Below, one piece after another: positions 1 through 8,939 of a stretch of DNA of 64,000 nt (position 1 is its first letter; each line of letters begins with the position of its first letter). The notes under the pieces were generated by a model that saw nothing but the letters and a program-made list of their open reading frames with translations, was not told where the DNA came from and did not search any database. The stretch covers positions 1-64,000 of the forward strand of contig PABP01000004.1 of assembly GCA_002699585.1 (NCBI GenBank), written 5' to 3'. The translations under genes were made by a program, and so were the position numbers. This DNA comes from Anaerolineaceae bacterium (GTDB lineage: Bacteria > Chloroflexota > Anaerolineae > Aggregatilineales > Phototrophicaceae).

Positions 1-2
1 CC

Positions 3-287
3 CGCAGCCAGAATCAGGCCAACAAAGGCGTGCCCATCAACAATACGAGCGATTACAAGGGCGTCAGCTGGCGCAAGGGCAAAGTAGTGGAAACGCGCAT
101 TCGCTACAAAGGCTCACGGCTGTATCTGGGGCGATTGGAACACGCTCAGGATGCCGCTCTAGACTATGATGTGGCATCACGTCATTTGTATGGTGCTTTC
201 GCAGGCTGCAACCTGCCTGAGCAGCTGATGACGGTTTCTATCTGCGAAATGACGCTGGCCCATCTTGCAAGACGGCGAGAAGAGTAG
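3..287 (+). CDS. HNH/AP2-type endonuclease, C-terminal part (cut by window edge)
   Basis: The reading frame is open from the left edge (R-S-Q-N-Q-A-N-K-G just before the internal GTG at 30), so this is the C-terminal end of a longer protein. What remains is an AP2 DNA-binding domain: YKGVSWRKGK, then R-I-R-Y-K-G, LYLGRLE, A-LDYDVASRHLYGAFAGCNLP. In bacteria and phages this domain commonly follows an HNH nuclease domain in free-standing homing endonucleases, and the preceding SQNQANKG stretch is typical of the linker. The HNH half lies outside the window, so nuclease activity is inferred. The following small genes may share a mobile or phage origin. Confidence 0.7.
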   Translation, partial: RSQNQANKGVPINNTSDYKGVSWRKGKVVETRIRYKGSRLYLGRLEHAQDAALDYDVASRHLYGAFAGCNLPEQLMTVSICEMTLAHLARRREE

Positions 288-395
288 GGTAGATTATTTT
301 GCAAGATGGCGAGTGTGTCACCTTGTATTGAAACCTCGCCTATGTCCCCTAAACACCGATCTCATCGGTCTCCCAATTCTAAAGGACAATCCCAT

Positions 396-800
396 ATGCA
401 ACCCTACTCCCGCAGCCAGTCGTCGCAACACGGCCTTGGCTCACGCTCCCAAGACGCCATCATCGCCGATGGCGAGACCGCATCCAGCATCGTGCCGTTC
501 GATCGCCAGATGTACGCCATCAGTGTTTCCTGTGCCGATATCTCTAACATTCCAGCTGGCGCAACGCTCTCTCTGAAGATAAACCGCGACGGCGATAGTG
601 TCATGTTCCCGGCCATGAAAGTGGATGCCGACGGCGCAATCGTACCGATCTCCTACACCTTGCCAACCCAGTCGTTCGACCTGCTGCTCCCCGACATCGC
701 GTTCGTCGAGAACATCCAGCTGGTTCTGAGCATTGCTGCCGATGGTGGCCCCGTTCTGTTTGAAGTCACCGGCTTCGACGAATGTATCAGGGTAGGGTAG
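396..800 (+). CDS. Hypothetical protein, 134 aa
   Basis: I do not recognise this protein. The frame is open further upstream (an ATG at 306), but the ATG at 396 is preceded by AAAGGA at good spacing and gives 134 residues. The N-terminal 30 residues are Ser/Gln/Arg-rich. The rest alternates short hydrophobic stretches with Asp and Gly, suggesting a beta-rich domain (for example PAGATLSLKINRDGD). There is no signal peptide or membrane segment. It sits 2 bases upstream of a damaged gene and downstream of an AP2-type endonuclease, so a phage structural or accessory protein is possible but unproven. Confidence 0.5.
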   Translation: MQPYSRSQSSQHGLGSRSQDAIIADGETASSIVPFDRQMYAISVSCADISNIPAGATLSLKINRDGDSVMFPAMKVDADGAIVPISYTLPTQSFDLLLPDIAFVENIQLVLSIAADGGPVLFEVTGFDECIRVG

Positions 801-802
801 CT

Positions 803-1065
803 ATGACCTTTCCACTCCGACGCAGGCGCTTTCCAGTGGCTCCCATCCTCCCGGTGGTCAGCGCTTCTGCGGCTGCGCATGTCTTCTCGCAAGCCTTACC
901 AGAGACCGGACGTACTTCGCTGAGTCAGCTGACGGCGACTACACCCTCGACCTGAATATGCCATACGTGGACCTACCTCTCACCGAAACAGGTCTCACCT
1001 ACCGCTATGTAGATGACGACAACTACCATCGCCTGCGGTTATCCAGGGTCGCGTGGCTGCTGTAG
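803..1065 (+). pseudogene. Frameshifted remnant of unknown gene
   Basis: An ATG at 803, two bases after the previous stop and preceded by AGGGTAG, starts a frame that ends after 50 codons with low-quality sequence. In another frame, positions 910-1065 give a coherent peptide (TYFAESADGDYTLDLN, then MPYVDLPLTETG, then YRYVDDDNYHRLRLS) ending at TAG 1063-1065. That frame has no start codon of its own. The simplest reading is one gene with a frameshift. The acidic, aromatic-rich repeats resemble phage tail or secreted beta-proteins, but I cannot name the family. Confidence 0.4.
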
Positions 1066-1346
1066 ATGGAGATGATGCTGCCTTCTTAGAAGCAATCGTT
1101 GCTCTGCTGAATGGCGATGAAAGAGAACTAGCATCAGACAACAAACATTATTCAGCCCGGTCGCAAATCAAAGTAGGCATCGCAGAAATCCGACAACCTA
1201 CTTTAGAGATCCCTGCGGAAGAATTGGATAATATTGTCGAGAGTGTTGTTGCTGACTTGACTGAAGTGCCCGACAAGAAAATGGAATCCAAAGCGTACAC
1301 CCATAGAGTGTATGATGCCCGTGGCTCCCGCAGAGAGCATCTCTGA
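1053..1346 (+). CDS. Hypothetical protein, 97 aa (possible remnant)
   Basis: This small frame starts at a GTG overlapping the end of the damaged gene. It encodes a mostly acidic, helical peptide (EELDNIVESVVADLTEV). I do not recognise it. Its last ten codons run into the terminator-linked repeat at 1318-1378, so the natural C-terminus may have been replaced when that repeat arrived. No clear ribosome-binding site is visible. It may be real, a fragment, or spurious. Confidence 0.3.
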   Translation: MAAVDGDDAAFLEAIVALLNGDERELASDNKHYSARSQIKVGIAEIRQPTLEIPAEELDNIVESVVADLTEVPDKKMESKAYTHRVYDARGSRREHL

Positions 1347-1378
1347 CAATAAGCTAGCTTCTAGCTGGTTTTTTGTTT
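1318..1378 (+). repeat. Repeat A: tRNA-3'-end-like core plus terminator
   Basis: The sequence CCCGTGGCTCCCGCAGAGAG leads into CATCTCTGACA and then a terminator. It matches repeat C at 16670-16732 along about 60 bases with only scattered differences. The core resembles the last part of a tRNA gene (T-stem 3' strand, acceptor 3' strand, discriminator G). The repeat lies at the edge between the degraded block and the protease/WD40/TIR block. Interpretation as an attachment-site scar is inference. Confidence 0.55.
1352..1374 (+). terminator. Intrinsic terminator inside repeat A
   Basis: A six-pair stem AGCTAG/CTAGCT with a CTT loop is followed by GG and a run of six T on the plus strand. Confidence 0.6.
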
Positions 1379-1552
1379 CCTAAGAACCTCCAAAGCGTCA
1401 TTATTTTAGCTTTCCAATGACAAGATGGATCAACACAGGCCTCCTACCATCTACTCAAGTAAAGAGGGTACCAGCTTCAGGCTTTTGCTTCATGTCAAAA
1501 GTGGTCTTAAATCAAAAGATGGGTAATTCGATAAGAACTACCCTTAGAAATG

Positions 1553-3508
1553 CTAATCGTTTGCTATTTCGCCATCCTGTGGAGCTTCCTCTTTTATATA
1601 TTGCCCGATATTGATGGAGATGTCGTCTACTGCGTATCGGAAGCCAGGTGCGGCGTCCGTTCCGAACATCAACTCGCTGCCATCAGCCGCAATTTCAGCA
1701 CCCTCTAAGCAGACTTCATTCCATATGTCATCTTCAATGTCGAATAGAATTTCGTTTGTCGTACCGCTAACGATGCGGAATATACCTGTTTGCTGACCTT
1801 CAGATCCGTCGACGCCGCGGACATAGAAGCATATATCTACCGTGTCATACGGAATAGGAACTAGATGAGTTACTAGGGAGAATTCAATTTCACCGTCACG
1901 CCGAACATCACGAACGATACCTGCCCAGTCGACACCTCGCCCGACAGTTCTGCCTTGAGGCCAAATGAACGCTGGCTCCAAGCCAGCCGGTGGTCCAGAA
2001 CGGCGTGACCAAATTCGCCGCTTATCCCCTGTGTCAAAGTCGAACACAGTATCAGGGGTGGAGACGATGACGTCCCAGATAAGAGCAGGCGCCTGTGAAT
2101 GGCTTGACAAGAGAATATCCCCACCTGCTGGAAATTCACTGAAGGACGTATCACGTAGGCTTGTTCCAAAGTCCTCGAGTTGGCACTCCTCCATACAGAC
2201 TCGTAACGAATTTTCTGCTGCTTCAGATCCTCTAGAATTTACCAGTACCGTGTATGGGCTTGTCGGATCAAGATTCAATCCGGTGTGGTGGAATAGCAAT
2301 CGTGGTGAGGCCAGACCCTCATCTTCTGACTGGTCGGGGCTGCGCAAATCGTCAATCATCAAAAAGCCGAGATGACCGAGCCAGTTGACTGAAGCTGAAG
2401 GTCCATATGCTCCCTGTACGTTAAGGCGCTGGGAATTAAAGTCGAAGTAATAGAAGTCTCTGCTGCCTTCGCCTGCTGCGCTTTCGAGATCCTCCTGAAT
2501 GTCCACTACGCCATTTCTGTTTTTGTCTAAGCTGCCAAGGTATTTTGTGAAGTTCGACCAATTTGTATCGAAGCGAATGTCGTCGTCCCAAAGGGTCTGT
2601 AGCGCACGGAGGTTGATGTACGGTCCCAATCGCCCCTTACACCCTGGGGGCGTGAGTGGATTTTCCACACGAGCGTCCCAGATGCGCGCATAATCCAGCA
2701 TGTCAACCAATGAAGATGTCGTTCTGGATGGGCCACCAGCGGCATCGGCAGAAGCTATACTAAGTGGAGCAAGTAGAGAGCGTCCTGTTATAGAGGAAAA
2801 CTGTAGAGACCCACTGGCGCCGCCTGCTCCCCACACATTGCTTGCTATGCCGATTTTGTCGTCGTCATCCTGGCTACAGGGGTCGCCTCCAGGATTGGCC
2901 CAAAGGCCGGCGAAGATATCTGTGATTTGTCCTTCAGAATAGAGTAGATGATCGCCGCCGATGTCTGTGAGCGGATTCCACCATATGCTGTAGATGTCGT
3001 CGTCCGGCTGGACAAAATCACGCGATCGATTGTGATTGAGCTGGCCATTAGGGAGTATATCGAACTCAAAGTCCACGTAGCCCCACTTGTCCCCTGGGTT
3101 TTCTCCTGAAGCGTTCGCGAAACACCAATGCACAGCAAAGTCGTTTTCTGGCCATGTATGCAGTAGATAATCGCAGTTGAAACTTTCCATCCGCTGATTA
3201 TTTTCAGAAACATATGCCCGGAACACGGCCGTTTTGCGATCGCCATGGCAATGCGCGGCAGTTAGCATCACATTTGGACCGACCATGGTTCCAGTGCAAC
3301 TGGTATCGGGCCAGGTTGATGTAGATTGCGATGTTACCTTTGCCACAGCGTAGGAGTTCAGCGTGACCTGGGCGTCGACATCGTACTGGAAGTAGACGCG
3401 CTCTGCCACACCGTTGGGTACCTCAGTAATAATCTGTGCGACAGATGTACCCGTGAGGAACAACCCAACAAGTGTGACCATCACTAGAGCATGGAATTTG
3501 GATCTCAT
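1553..3508 (-). CDS. Secreted trypsin-like serine protease with EF-hand-like loop, 651 aa
   Basis: An N-terminal signal peptide (residues 1-25, hydrophobic VMVTLVGLFLTG ending SVAQ) marks export. The protease domain shows the chymotrypsin-fold triad: CTGTMVGPNVMLTAAHC with His86, NDFAVHWC with Asp123, and GGASGS with Ser233. At about residues 328-340 lies DKNRNGVVDIQED, a calcium-binding loop of EF-hand/dockerin type. The last 250 residues look beta-rich and unassigned, possibly a cell-surface or substrate-binding module. The gene is 85 bases downstream of the WD40 gene and in the same direction, so the two may be co-transcribed. Its substrate is unknown. Confidence 0.75.
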   Translation of the reverse strand: MRSKFHALVMVTLVGLFLTGTSVAQIITEVPNGVAERVYFQYDVDAQVTLNSYAVAKVTSQSTSTWPDTSCTGTMVGPNVMLTAAHCHGDRKTAVFRAYVSENNQRMESFNCDYLLHTWPENDFAVHWCFANASGENPGDKWGYVDFEFDILPNGQLNHNRSRDFVQPDDDIYSIWWNPLTDIGGDHLLYSEGQITDIFAGLWANPGGDPCSQDDDDKIGIASNVWGAGGASGSLQFSSITGRSLLAPLSIASADAAGGPSRTTSSLVDMLDYARIWDARVENPLTPPGCKGRLGPYINLRALQTLWDDDIRFDTNWSNFTKYLGSLDKNRNGVVDIQEDLESAAGEGSRDFYYFDFNSQRLNVQGAYGPSASVNWLGHLGFLMIDDLRSPDQSEDEGLASPRLLFHHTGLNLDPTSPYTVLVNSRGSEAAENSLRVCMEECQLEDFGTSLRDTSFSEFPAGGDILLSSHSQAPALIWDVIVSTPDTVFDFDTGDKRRIWSRRSGPPAGLEPAFIWPQGRTVGRGVDWAGIVRDVRRDGEIEFSLVTHLVPIPYDTVDICFYVRGVDGSEGQQTGIFRIVSGTTNEILFDIEDDIWNEVCLEGAEIAADGSELMFGTDAAPGFRYAVDDISINIGQYIKEEAPQDGEIAND

Positions 3509-3593
3509 AATTATTTTCTTTCTTTATCATCTGTCTAGAAACGCTTTCGCTGCTGATATTCAAGTTGTATGTGACAATTCTGGAGATGGATGG

Positions 3594-5351
3594 TCACCGT
3601 ACACCCCAGACGCGCACGGTGCCGTCCATACTGGCAGATACAAGAAATGCACCGTCAGGACTAAAGGCTAATCCATCTATGCGGGCCGTATGGCCTCTTA
3701 GGACAGCAAGTGGATTGCTGTTATCGACGGACCAAAGCATGATGGTGTTATCTTGTGAGCTAGAGGCGAAAAAGCCGCCAATAGGGCTGAACGCCACATC
3801 TTCTACAGATGCTGAATGACCTCTGAATTGGCGTAGAAATTCGCCGCTGTGAGTATCCCACATGATAAGTGTCTGGTCGGCAGAGGCGGTTACAAGCCGA
3901 TTGCCACCAGGCGTAAAGTCCACAGCCTCTACCTCATCGGTATGGCGAGATAGCTCATGAAGAGAATTGCCGTTGCGTCTGTTCCAGATCACTGCTGTGT
4001 GATTCAGCGAGGCGGATACCACATAGTCTCCGGCCGGGCTATACGCAACGCCTTCCACATGACTGTTCATTGGAAATGTTCTGACGATATTGCCAGTTTG
4101 CGTTTCCCATAAAATCATGCGGCCATCGGATGATCCAGAGAGAATGCGTCTGCCATTCGGACTGAATGCAACACCCTCTACAATGCCTGAATGACCGACG
4201 AAGTCACGTATACGGTTCCCATTATTTGCGTTCCACAAGATTAATGTGGTGTCATTGCTGGCTGAAACGATGCGGTTGCCATTATGATTGAATGCGACCG
4301 ACTCGATATAATCGGAGTGTCCTGAAAAGCGCCGGAGCACGGCATACGTGGCGGCGTCCCATAGTATGAGTGTGCGATCGTCGGAACCAGATACAAAGCT
4401 TGTGCCATCGGGCGAATATGCGATACTTGTGACGCCTGCGCTATGTTCATTTAGTACGGCTAGTTGCTGCACTCGCCCTGCAGATGACGCATTGATAACG
4501 GGCCCCGATGGCACCGTAGGGCAGTCAGGTGTCTCATATGTAACGCGAACATTGCGAGCATCACGTGTGGTGTCCCAGTTGGTTACCCACAATTGCCACA
4601 GTGAAGAAGCCTGTAAGTCTGACTCTGTTACATCGTAACGAAGCGTGACAGGCGAGCTGCCGCTATTCTGCTCATAGAAAGTTCCTCGACCGTTGCCTTT
4701 CAGAAAGATGAGAACGGTTTGCGAATTCCCATCAAAAGTTGCTGTGGCCGTGACCTTACCTGGGCAATTCACACTAATCGGGATGCGATATTCATAATAA
4801 CGCTGCAAATTCACCACAAGTACCGTACCAGTAAGCGGGGGACTGCTCGACCCATAAGGGCTTGAGCTTCCACTTGGTGCTGGGGTTGGTGTGGGTTCAT
4901 TTGTTACAAATTCTGCAAAGCCAATATTTAGTGTGCCAGCAGTCGATGCATTGTAGCGAAACGCCACTTCAAGTGACGTTTGTCCAAATGTGAAGGGCAT
5001 AAAAATGAACGTATTACCCACACCATTGTTTGGTACATCAAGAGTTTCTAGTGACAAAGGCTGCCAATCAGAGTCGGGATTGCGTAGACGATAAAATGCA
5101 TCGAAGTTGCCATATGTCACTATTGTTTGAAGCTGCAACATATCGACATTGCTATCTACTTCATTAATTGTGAGGCAATAAGTACCAAGCGAGGTGCTGC
5201 TGTCGATATTCTTATCCGGTTGTCCGCGTAAAAAGATGGTGTCAGTTCGCGTACAGTTGACATTAACTTGGCTCAAGACTGACGTTGCAAGGCCTAATAA
5301 CGAAACAAAAACCATGCTCCCCAATAGCAATAGCCTCAATGACTTCCTCAT
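3594..5351 (-). CDS. Secreted WD40-repeat protein, 585 aa
   Basis: A signal peptide (residues 1-28, ending VLSQ) is followed by a beta-rich N-terminal region and a Pro/Ser/Gly linker (EPTPTPAPSGSSSPYGSSS). The C-terminal 290 residues hold seven WD40 repeats, each with the SPDG...SGS-D-T--LW pattern (SYSPDG-like turns, then ILWD, ILWN, ILWE, VIWN, IMWD, MLWS, RVWG), enough for one complete seven-bladed propeller. Such propellers are protein-protein platforms with no enzyme activity of their own. Unusually it is predicted to be exported. It is divergent from the TIR protein and upstream of the trypsin-like gene. The start ATG has a G-rich sequence (GGGGGC) upstream. Confidence 0.85.
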   Translation of the reverse strand: MRKSLRLLLLGSMVFVSLLGLATSVLSQVNVNCTRTDTIFLRGQPDKNIDSSTSLGTYCLTINEVDSNVDMLQLQTIVTYGNFDAFYRLRNPDSDWQPLSLETLDVPNNGVGNTFIFMPFTFGQTSLEVAFRYNASTAGTLNIGFAEFVTNEPTPTPAPSGSSSPYGSSSPPLTGTVLVVNLQRYYEYRIPISVNCPGKVTATATFDGNSQTVLIFLKGNGRGTFYEQNSGSSPVTLRYDVTESDLQASSLWQLWVTNWDTTRDARNVRVTYETPDCPTVPSGPVINASSAGRVQQLAVLNEHSAGVTSIAYSPDGTSFVSGSDDRTLILWDAATYAVLRRFSGHSDYIESVAFNHNGNRIVSASNDTTLILWNANNGNRIRDFVGHSGIVEGVAFSPNGRRILSGSSDGRMILWETQTGNIVRTFPMNSHVEGVAYSPAGDYVVSASLNHTAVIWNRRNGNSLHELSRHTDEVEAVDFTPGGNRLVTASADQTLIMWDTHSGEFLRQFRGHSASVEDVAFSPIGGFFASSSQDNTIMLWSVDNSNPLAVLRGHTARIDGLAFSPDGAFLVSASMDGTVRVWGVR

Positions 5352-5641
5352 TATTCGGTTTGCCCCCTAAGTAAAAATTCAGCGTGCCACCCTCTGGCAC
5401 ACACACATCTTTTTGCTTTGACTTAACTTAGATGAAATGCCGAACGACGCGAGATGCAAGAATACAGTAGCTATACTTATCAATGTCCAAATATGGAGTT
5501 TGTCACAGCGATGATGGACAATCGGGCGATATATGTGATTTTTTAGATAAAAATTCTGTAAAAACTTGCTAAATACGTAATAAAGCACTAGTAAAACACG
5601 TTCATGTTTAAAATAACATATAATATGGACAAATGTAAATT

Positions 5642-5688
5642 ATTTGACAGATTGTGTTTGGCATCAATTTCATTATGTGCTGTCAAAT
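5642..5688 (+). promoter_or_regulatory. Inverted-repeat pair upstream of the TIR gene, with -35-like box
   Basis: The 376-base AT-rich gap between the divergent WD40 and TIR genes contains a perfect 9-bp inverted repeat: ATTTGACAG at 5642-5650 and CTGTCAAAT at 5680-5688, 38 bases centre to centre. The left arm contains a consensus TTGACA (5644-5649), with an AT-rich but non-consensus -10 region downstream. It could be a two-site operator around the promoter of the TIR gene, whose ATG is 40 bases further on. I see no small gene in the rest of the gap. Confidence 0.4.
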
Positions 5689-5727
5689 CATACAAAAAGT
5701 GTCGACATTTAGATTCAGGAAACGGGC

Positions 5728-7989
5728 ATGAAGAAGATATTTATCTCTTACTCCCATCGCGATACTGAGCAAGTACAACGCATATACGACGCGCTCCGAA
5801 GTGAAGGGTTTGACGTATGGATGGATCATGCCAAGTTGATAGGCTCAGCGGATTGGTGGGATCGCATCTGTAAGGGGATTGAGGAGAGCGTGGTTGTCAT
5901 GTTCATGACCTCATCACGGTCTTTGGCTTCAGAAGTATGTACGATGGAAGCTCATTATGCGCTAGAACTGGACAAACGAATTATCCCTATTATTCTCGAA
6001 CAACCTGATGTCGAGGAGGCTATCAGCCAACTAAGTGTTTCTGATTTGCCGCCTCACATTATTGATGAACTCAATGGCGTCAGCCTGGATGAAATTGCCA
6101 GGAAGAATTGGCGTTTTCTATCCCGCTATCACTGGCTGGAGTTCATAAAGCCAGGTGAATTCGATACACAACTTGATGCGTTAGTGACCGCGCTGGAATA
6201 TGATGCTGAATACAGCGACAAACATACGGCTTATCTCAATCGCGCCATATCGTGGGACCTCAGAAAGCGGCATTCGGGTTTTCTTTTGTCGAGGGTAGAA
6301 GCGAAGGAAATGCGGCAGTGGTTGCTGTCCGGTGTCGATCGAACACAACAGCCCAATGATTTGCATCATGCGTATCTTATAGCAAGCGAGAAATGGCTCA
6401 AGCGACAAAGAGTCAGGCGAACGATAACTCTCATTGGGGCCGTTGGTGTCACTGTTGCGGTTGCAGCAGTCGGTATTCTGCTGTTCCGAGATCAGCTCTT
6501 TAATCCACCCCCGCGCGAGCTAACAGGCTCTTTTAATGTCGCTATTTCTGAGTTTGTCGAGATGGTTGATGGAGAAGAGGTCGTCACAGAAGAGGCTGAC
6601 AAAGTTTCAGATATAGTGAATCGGTCACTGGCGAATTTCGTTTCCAGGGAGGATTTGGTTCAGACTGTTGATTTTGTACATGAAGGGTTACCACCAGTAA
6701 AGGGGGCGGCCTCTGAAGAGCGCGAGCGATCCGCTATTGAAATTGCAAATCAGGTTAACGCGGATGTAGTGATCTACGCCACGATAAGTGCTAGTAATGA
6801 GTTACAGTTGCATTTCTACATCGACCCCCTATTTAGCGGTGGGGAAGAACTGTATGGCGAAACTCGCTTTGGCGCACCAATTCCCCTGGGTGGATTGAAT
6901 ATGAATACGCCTGTCGATGAAATAGTAGTGGAAGATGCGGTTCTGCCTCGTACGAGCGCTCTCATGCAGTTTCTATATGGTGTGTTGTTGACAAAAGCCC
7001 AGTCAGTTGATCGCGCGGTAGAGCAGTTCCAAAATGCTGCTTCTGTGCCGGATGCCTGGGTTGACGAAGACAGCGGCAAAGAAGTTGTCTATTTGTGGTT
7101 GGGCACGGCCTATAACGAAGATCCATTCACTCAGCGCGATTGCCAATACTTAAGTGAGGGCAGCAGCCAGACTCAGTATTCGCTGTTCTGCGCGCGTGCA
7201 GCCTATGAACAAGCCCTAACGATAAACAATCAGTTTGCTCGTGCCTACATTGGCCTGGGGAATGTGAACCTGCATCTGGCATCTCCCGATGTCGCGGGAA
7301 TTCCTCGTAATTGCCATGACTTTGATAATGCTATCGCCAACTACCAGCGTGCACTGGATCTTAATCCAGATGAGGAATATGCGAATTTGACCCTGCTGAA
7401 AGTCAAGACGTATGCAAATATTGGTCGGGCAAACACGCGCGCCTTTTTCTTCGGACTTTGCCCCGGTGAGTGGTATGACGCTGCCCTAGAAGCCTTTGAG
7501 AACGCCCTGGAAGCGATCCCAGTTGAGAACGATTCGATAACGGCTGAATGGGAAGCTGCGAATATTCAGTACTGGATTGGTCTAGCCTATCGGCGGGCAG
7601 GGCAAGCAGAAGCTTCTATAGTCAAATTTGAAGAGGCCATTGCTGATATAAATCCAGAAACGTGGCCCCAAAACTGGCAAGAATTGAAATATTGGGCCAC
7701 CTTGCAAATCGGGCATGCATATCAGGATCTTCACACGTATGGTGAAGGTGACTATGCAGACAACGCTTTAGAAACGTACCATATTATTATTGATGCAGCG
7801 CATAGTGAAAATCCAGAAACTCGGTATTCGAACATGAGAATCATCAGCGAGGCTTTATACAATGCGGGTCTCGTAACTGAAGGTCAGGCTGGATGTGATG
7901 CCGCCCGTATTTATTACAATGAGGTGTTAGAGATGGACAAAGCTGTGGCTGATATCGAGTCGTTTGAAAAAGCTGATGATGCATGTTGA
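5728..7989 (+). CDS. TIR domain - transmembrane - TPR protein, 753 aa
   Basis: Residues 1-140 form a bacterial TIR domain: KKIFISYSHRD at the start, a DVWMD strand, and FMTSSRSLASEVCTMEAHYA, in which Glu74 occupies the place of the catalytic glutamate of NAD-cleaving TIRs. A basic stretch (KRQRVRR) precedes one transmembrane helix at about 233-253. A mixed region follows at 260-360, then tetratricopeptide-like repeats to the end (AYIGLGNVNLHLA, AIANYQRALDLNPDEEY, NIQYWIGLAYRRAGQAE). With the TIR domain inside, the TPR part would lie outside. Membrane-anchored TIR-TPR proteins occur in Chloroflexota and cyanobacteria; the function is usually unknown, with signalling or antiviral conflict as candidates. 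Confidence 0.85.
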   Translation: MKKIFISYSHRDTEQVQRIYDALRSEGFDVWMDHAKLIGSADWWDRICKGIEESVVVMFMTSSRSLASEVCTMEAHYALELDKRIIPIILEQPDVEEAISQLSVSDLPPHIIDELNGVSLDEIARKNWRFLSRYHWLEFIKPGEFDTQLDALVTALEYDAEYSDKHTAYLNRAISWDLRKRHSGFLLSRVEAKEMRQWLLSGVDRTQQPNDLHHAYLIASEKWLKRQRVRRTITLIGAVGVTVAVAAVGILLFRDQLFNPPPRELTGSFNVAISEFVEMVDGEEVVTEEADKVSDIVNRSLANFVSREDLVQTVDFVHEGLPPVKGAASEERERSAIEIANQVNADVVIYATISASNELQLHFYIDPLFSGGEELYGETRFGAPIPLGGLNMNTPVDEIVVEDAVLPRTSALMQFLYGVLLTKAQSVDRAVEQFQNAASVPDAWVDEDSGKEVVYLWLGTAYNEDPFTQRDCQYLSEGSSQTQYSLFCARAAYEQALTINNQFARAYIGLGNVNLHLASPDVAGIPRNCHDFDNAIANYQRALDLNPDEEYANLTLLKVKTYANIGRANTRAFFFGLCPGEWYDAALEAFENALEAIPVENDSITAEWEAANIQYWIGLAYRRAGQAEASIVKFEEAIADINPETWPQNWQELKYWATLQIGHAYQDLHTYGEGDYADNALETYHIIIDAAHSENPETRYSNMRIISEALYNAGLVTEGQAGCDAARIYYNEVLEMDKAVADIESFEKADDAC

Positions 7990-8127
7990 GTAAGTAATGC
8001 TTTGTTCCCAAATAACGACTAAAGACCATATGCGAAAGCCAAACAACTACGTGGCTTCGTATACAGTAGTAGCGTTCAGCGTGTGGTTGTGGGCAAAACT
8101 CGCAAGGGCCTCATCTAGCATTTCTAG

Positions 8128-8697
8128 GGTTCTGGCAAATCTCTGCTGATGGTCTTTGCCGCAGAAAAGCTCCGTGCCAATCCATTGCTCGAGAATCCGA
8201 CTGTGGTCATTGGGGTAGATCGCATCGATCTTGATATACAGATTACCGGCACATTTATGGCAACGGAAGTCGCCAATGTCGTCACCACGGATAATCGTGA
8301 TGAGTTGCAAAGCTTGCTGTCATCCGGCGTGCGTAAGATCATCATTACGACGATTCACAAATTTGCTGAAGCTAATGGTGTGCTCAATGACGGCAGCAAT
8401 ATCATCGTCATGGTCGATGAAGCCCATCGTACTCAGAAAGGCGACCTGGGTCGGCAGATGCGCGAGGCATTACTGAACTTTTTAGGGAAGTCCAAAATAC
8501 TGAAACACCTAGGATGGTGGAACGAATAGTCACAGATATTGATGAGATCGTGCGCATAGTACGATTTCCGGGTTGGCAGAATACTCAGAATGGGGAGCGA
8601 GAAGTCAAAGTCGTACTCCGCAAGACACTGGCGAAGTATCAGCAAAGATAACGACTTGTTTGATCGAGCTTATGGTTACATTGCTGAATACTATTAG
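8128..8697 (+). pseudogene. hsdR: Type I restriction enzyme R subunit (hsdR), internally deleted
   Basis: The fragment opens at a Walker A remnant, GSGKS (8128-8142), right after a stop codon. It continues with MVFAAEKLRANPLLENPTVV and reaches the DEAH-box motif VDEAHRTQKGDLGRQMREAL, as in HsdR motor domains. It then jumps near 8480 to sequence typical of the HsdR C-terminus: DIDEIVRIVRFPGWQ in one frame and, after a frameshift near 8645, KDNDLFDRAYGYIAEYY ending at 8697. The nuclease half, most of the helicase and any hsdM/hsdS partners are missing. A complete HsdR is about 1000 residues; this is an inactive relic. Confidence 0.85.
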
Positions 8698-8744
8698 GCA
8701 GCTTGATCGCGACATGAAAGTCTCAAACAGTCGTAATCACTTGA

Positions 8745-8939
8745 GTAAGGCTCGAAGACCTCAGATATGCACCAAAGGTGGAATGCTGCATCTACAATCA
8801 CAATCGAGATGCCGTCTTGCAAGACGGAGATAGCATAGTCGACTGGCTTAAAAGTAGTACTTTGCTTGAATACAAAGACCAATATGGTCACATACTCTCT
8901 CCGGGTTCTAATCCCGCCGCTCCCGAAGCTATAGGATAG
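8745..8939 (+). pseudogene. 3' fragment of an unknown gene running into repeat B
   Basis: This 64-codon frame has no start; it follows a stop at 8742-8744. It reads as believable protein: YAPKVECCIYNHNRDAVLQD, then GDSIVDWLKSSTLLEYKDQY, then GHILSPGSNPAAPEAIG and a stop. The last codons coincide with the tRNA-like core and the start of the terminator of repeat B. It may be the tail of a gene that entered with an integrating element and whose end was formed by the attachment site. I do not recognise the family. Confidence 0.35.

Noticed and set aside
265-576. 103-residue frame overlapping the AP2 fragment and the 134-residue gene
   Set aside because: It is rich in Pro, Arg and Ser, out of frame with both neighbours and without a ribosome-binding site; it looks like a shadow frame.
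3550-5351. WD40 repeats as a tandem DNA repeat
   Set aside because: The seven units are similar only at protein level; the DNA is too diverged to be a recent tandem amplification.
8901-8926. Possible complete tRNA gene ending in repeat B
   Set aside because: A T-arm and acceptor 3' strand can be drawn, but no matching 5' acceptor (GGGAGCG), D-arm or anticodon arm is found in the 80 bases upstream, which instead read as protein.
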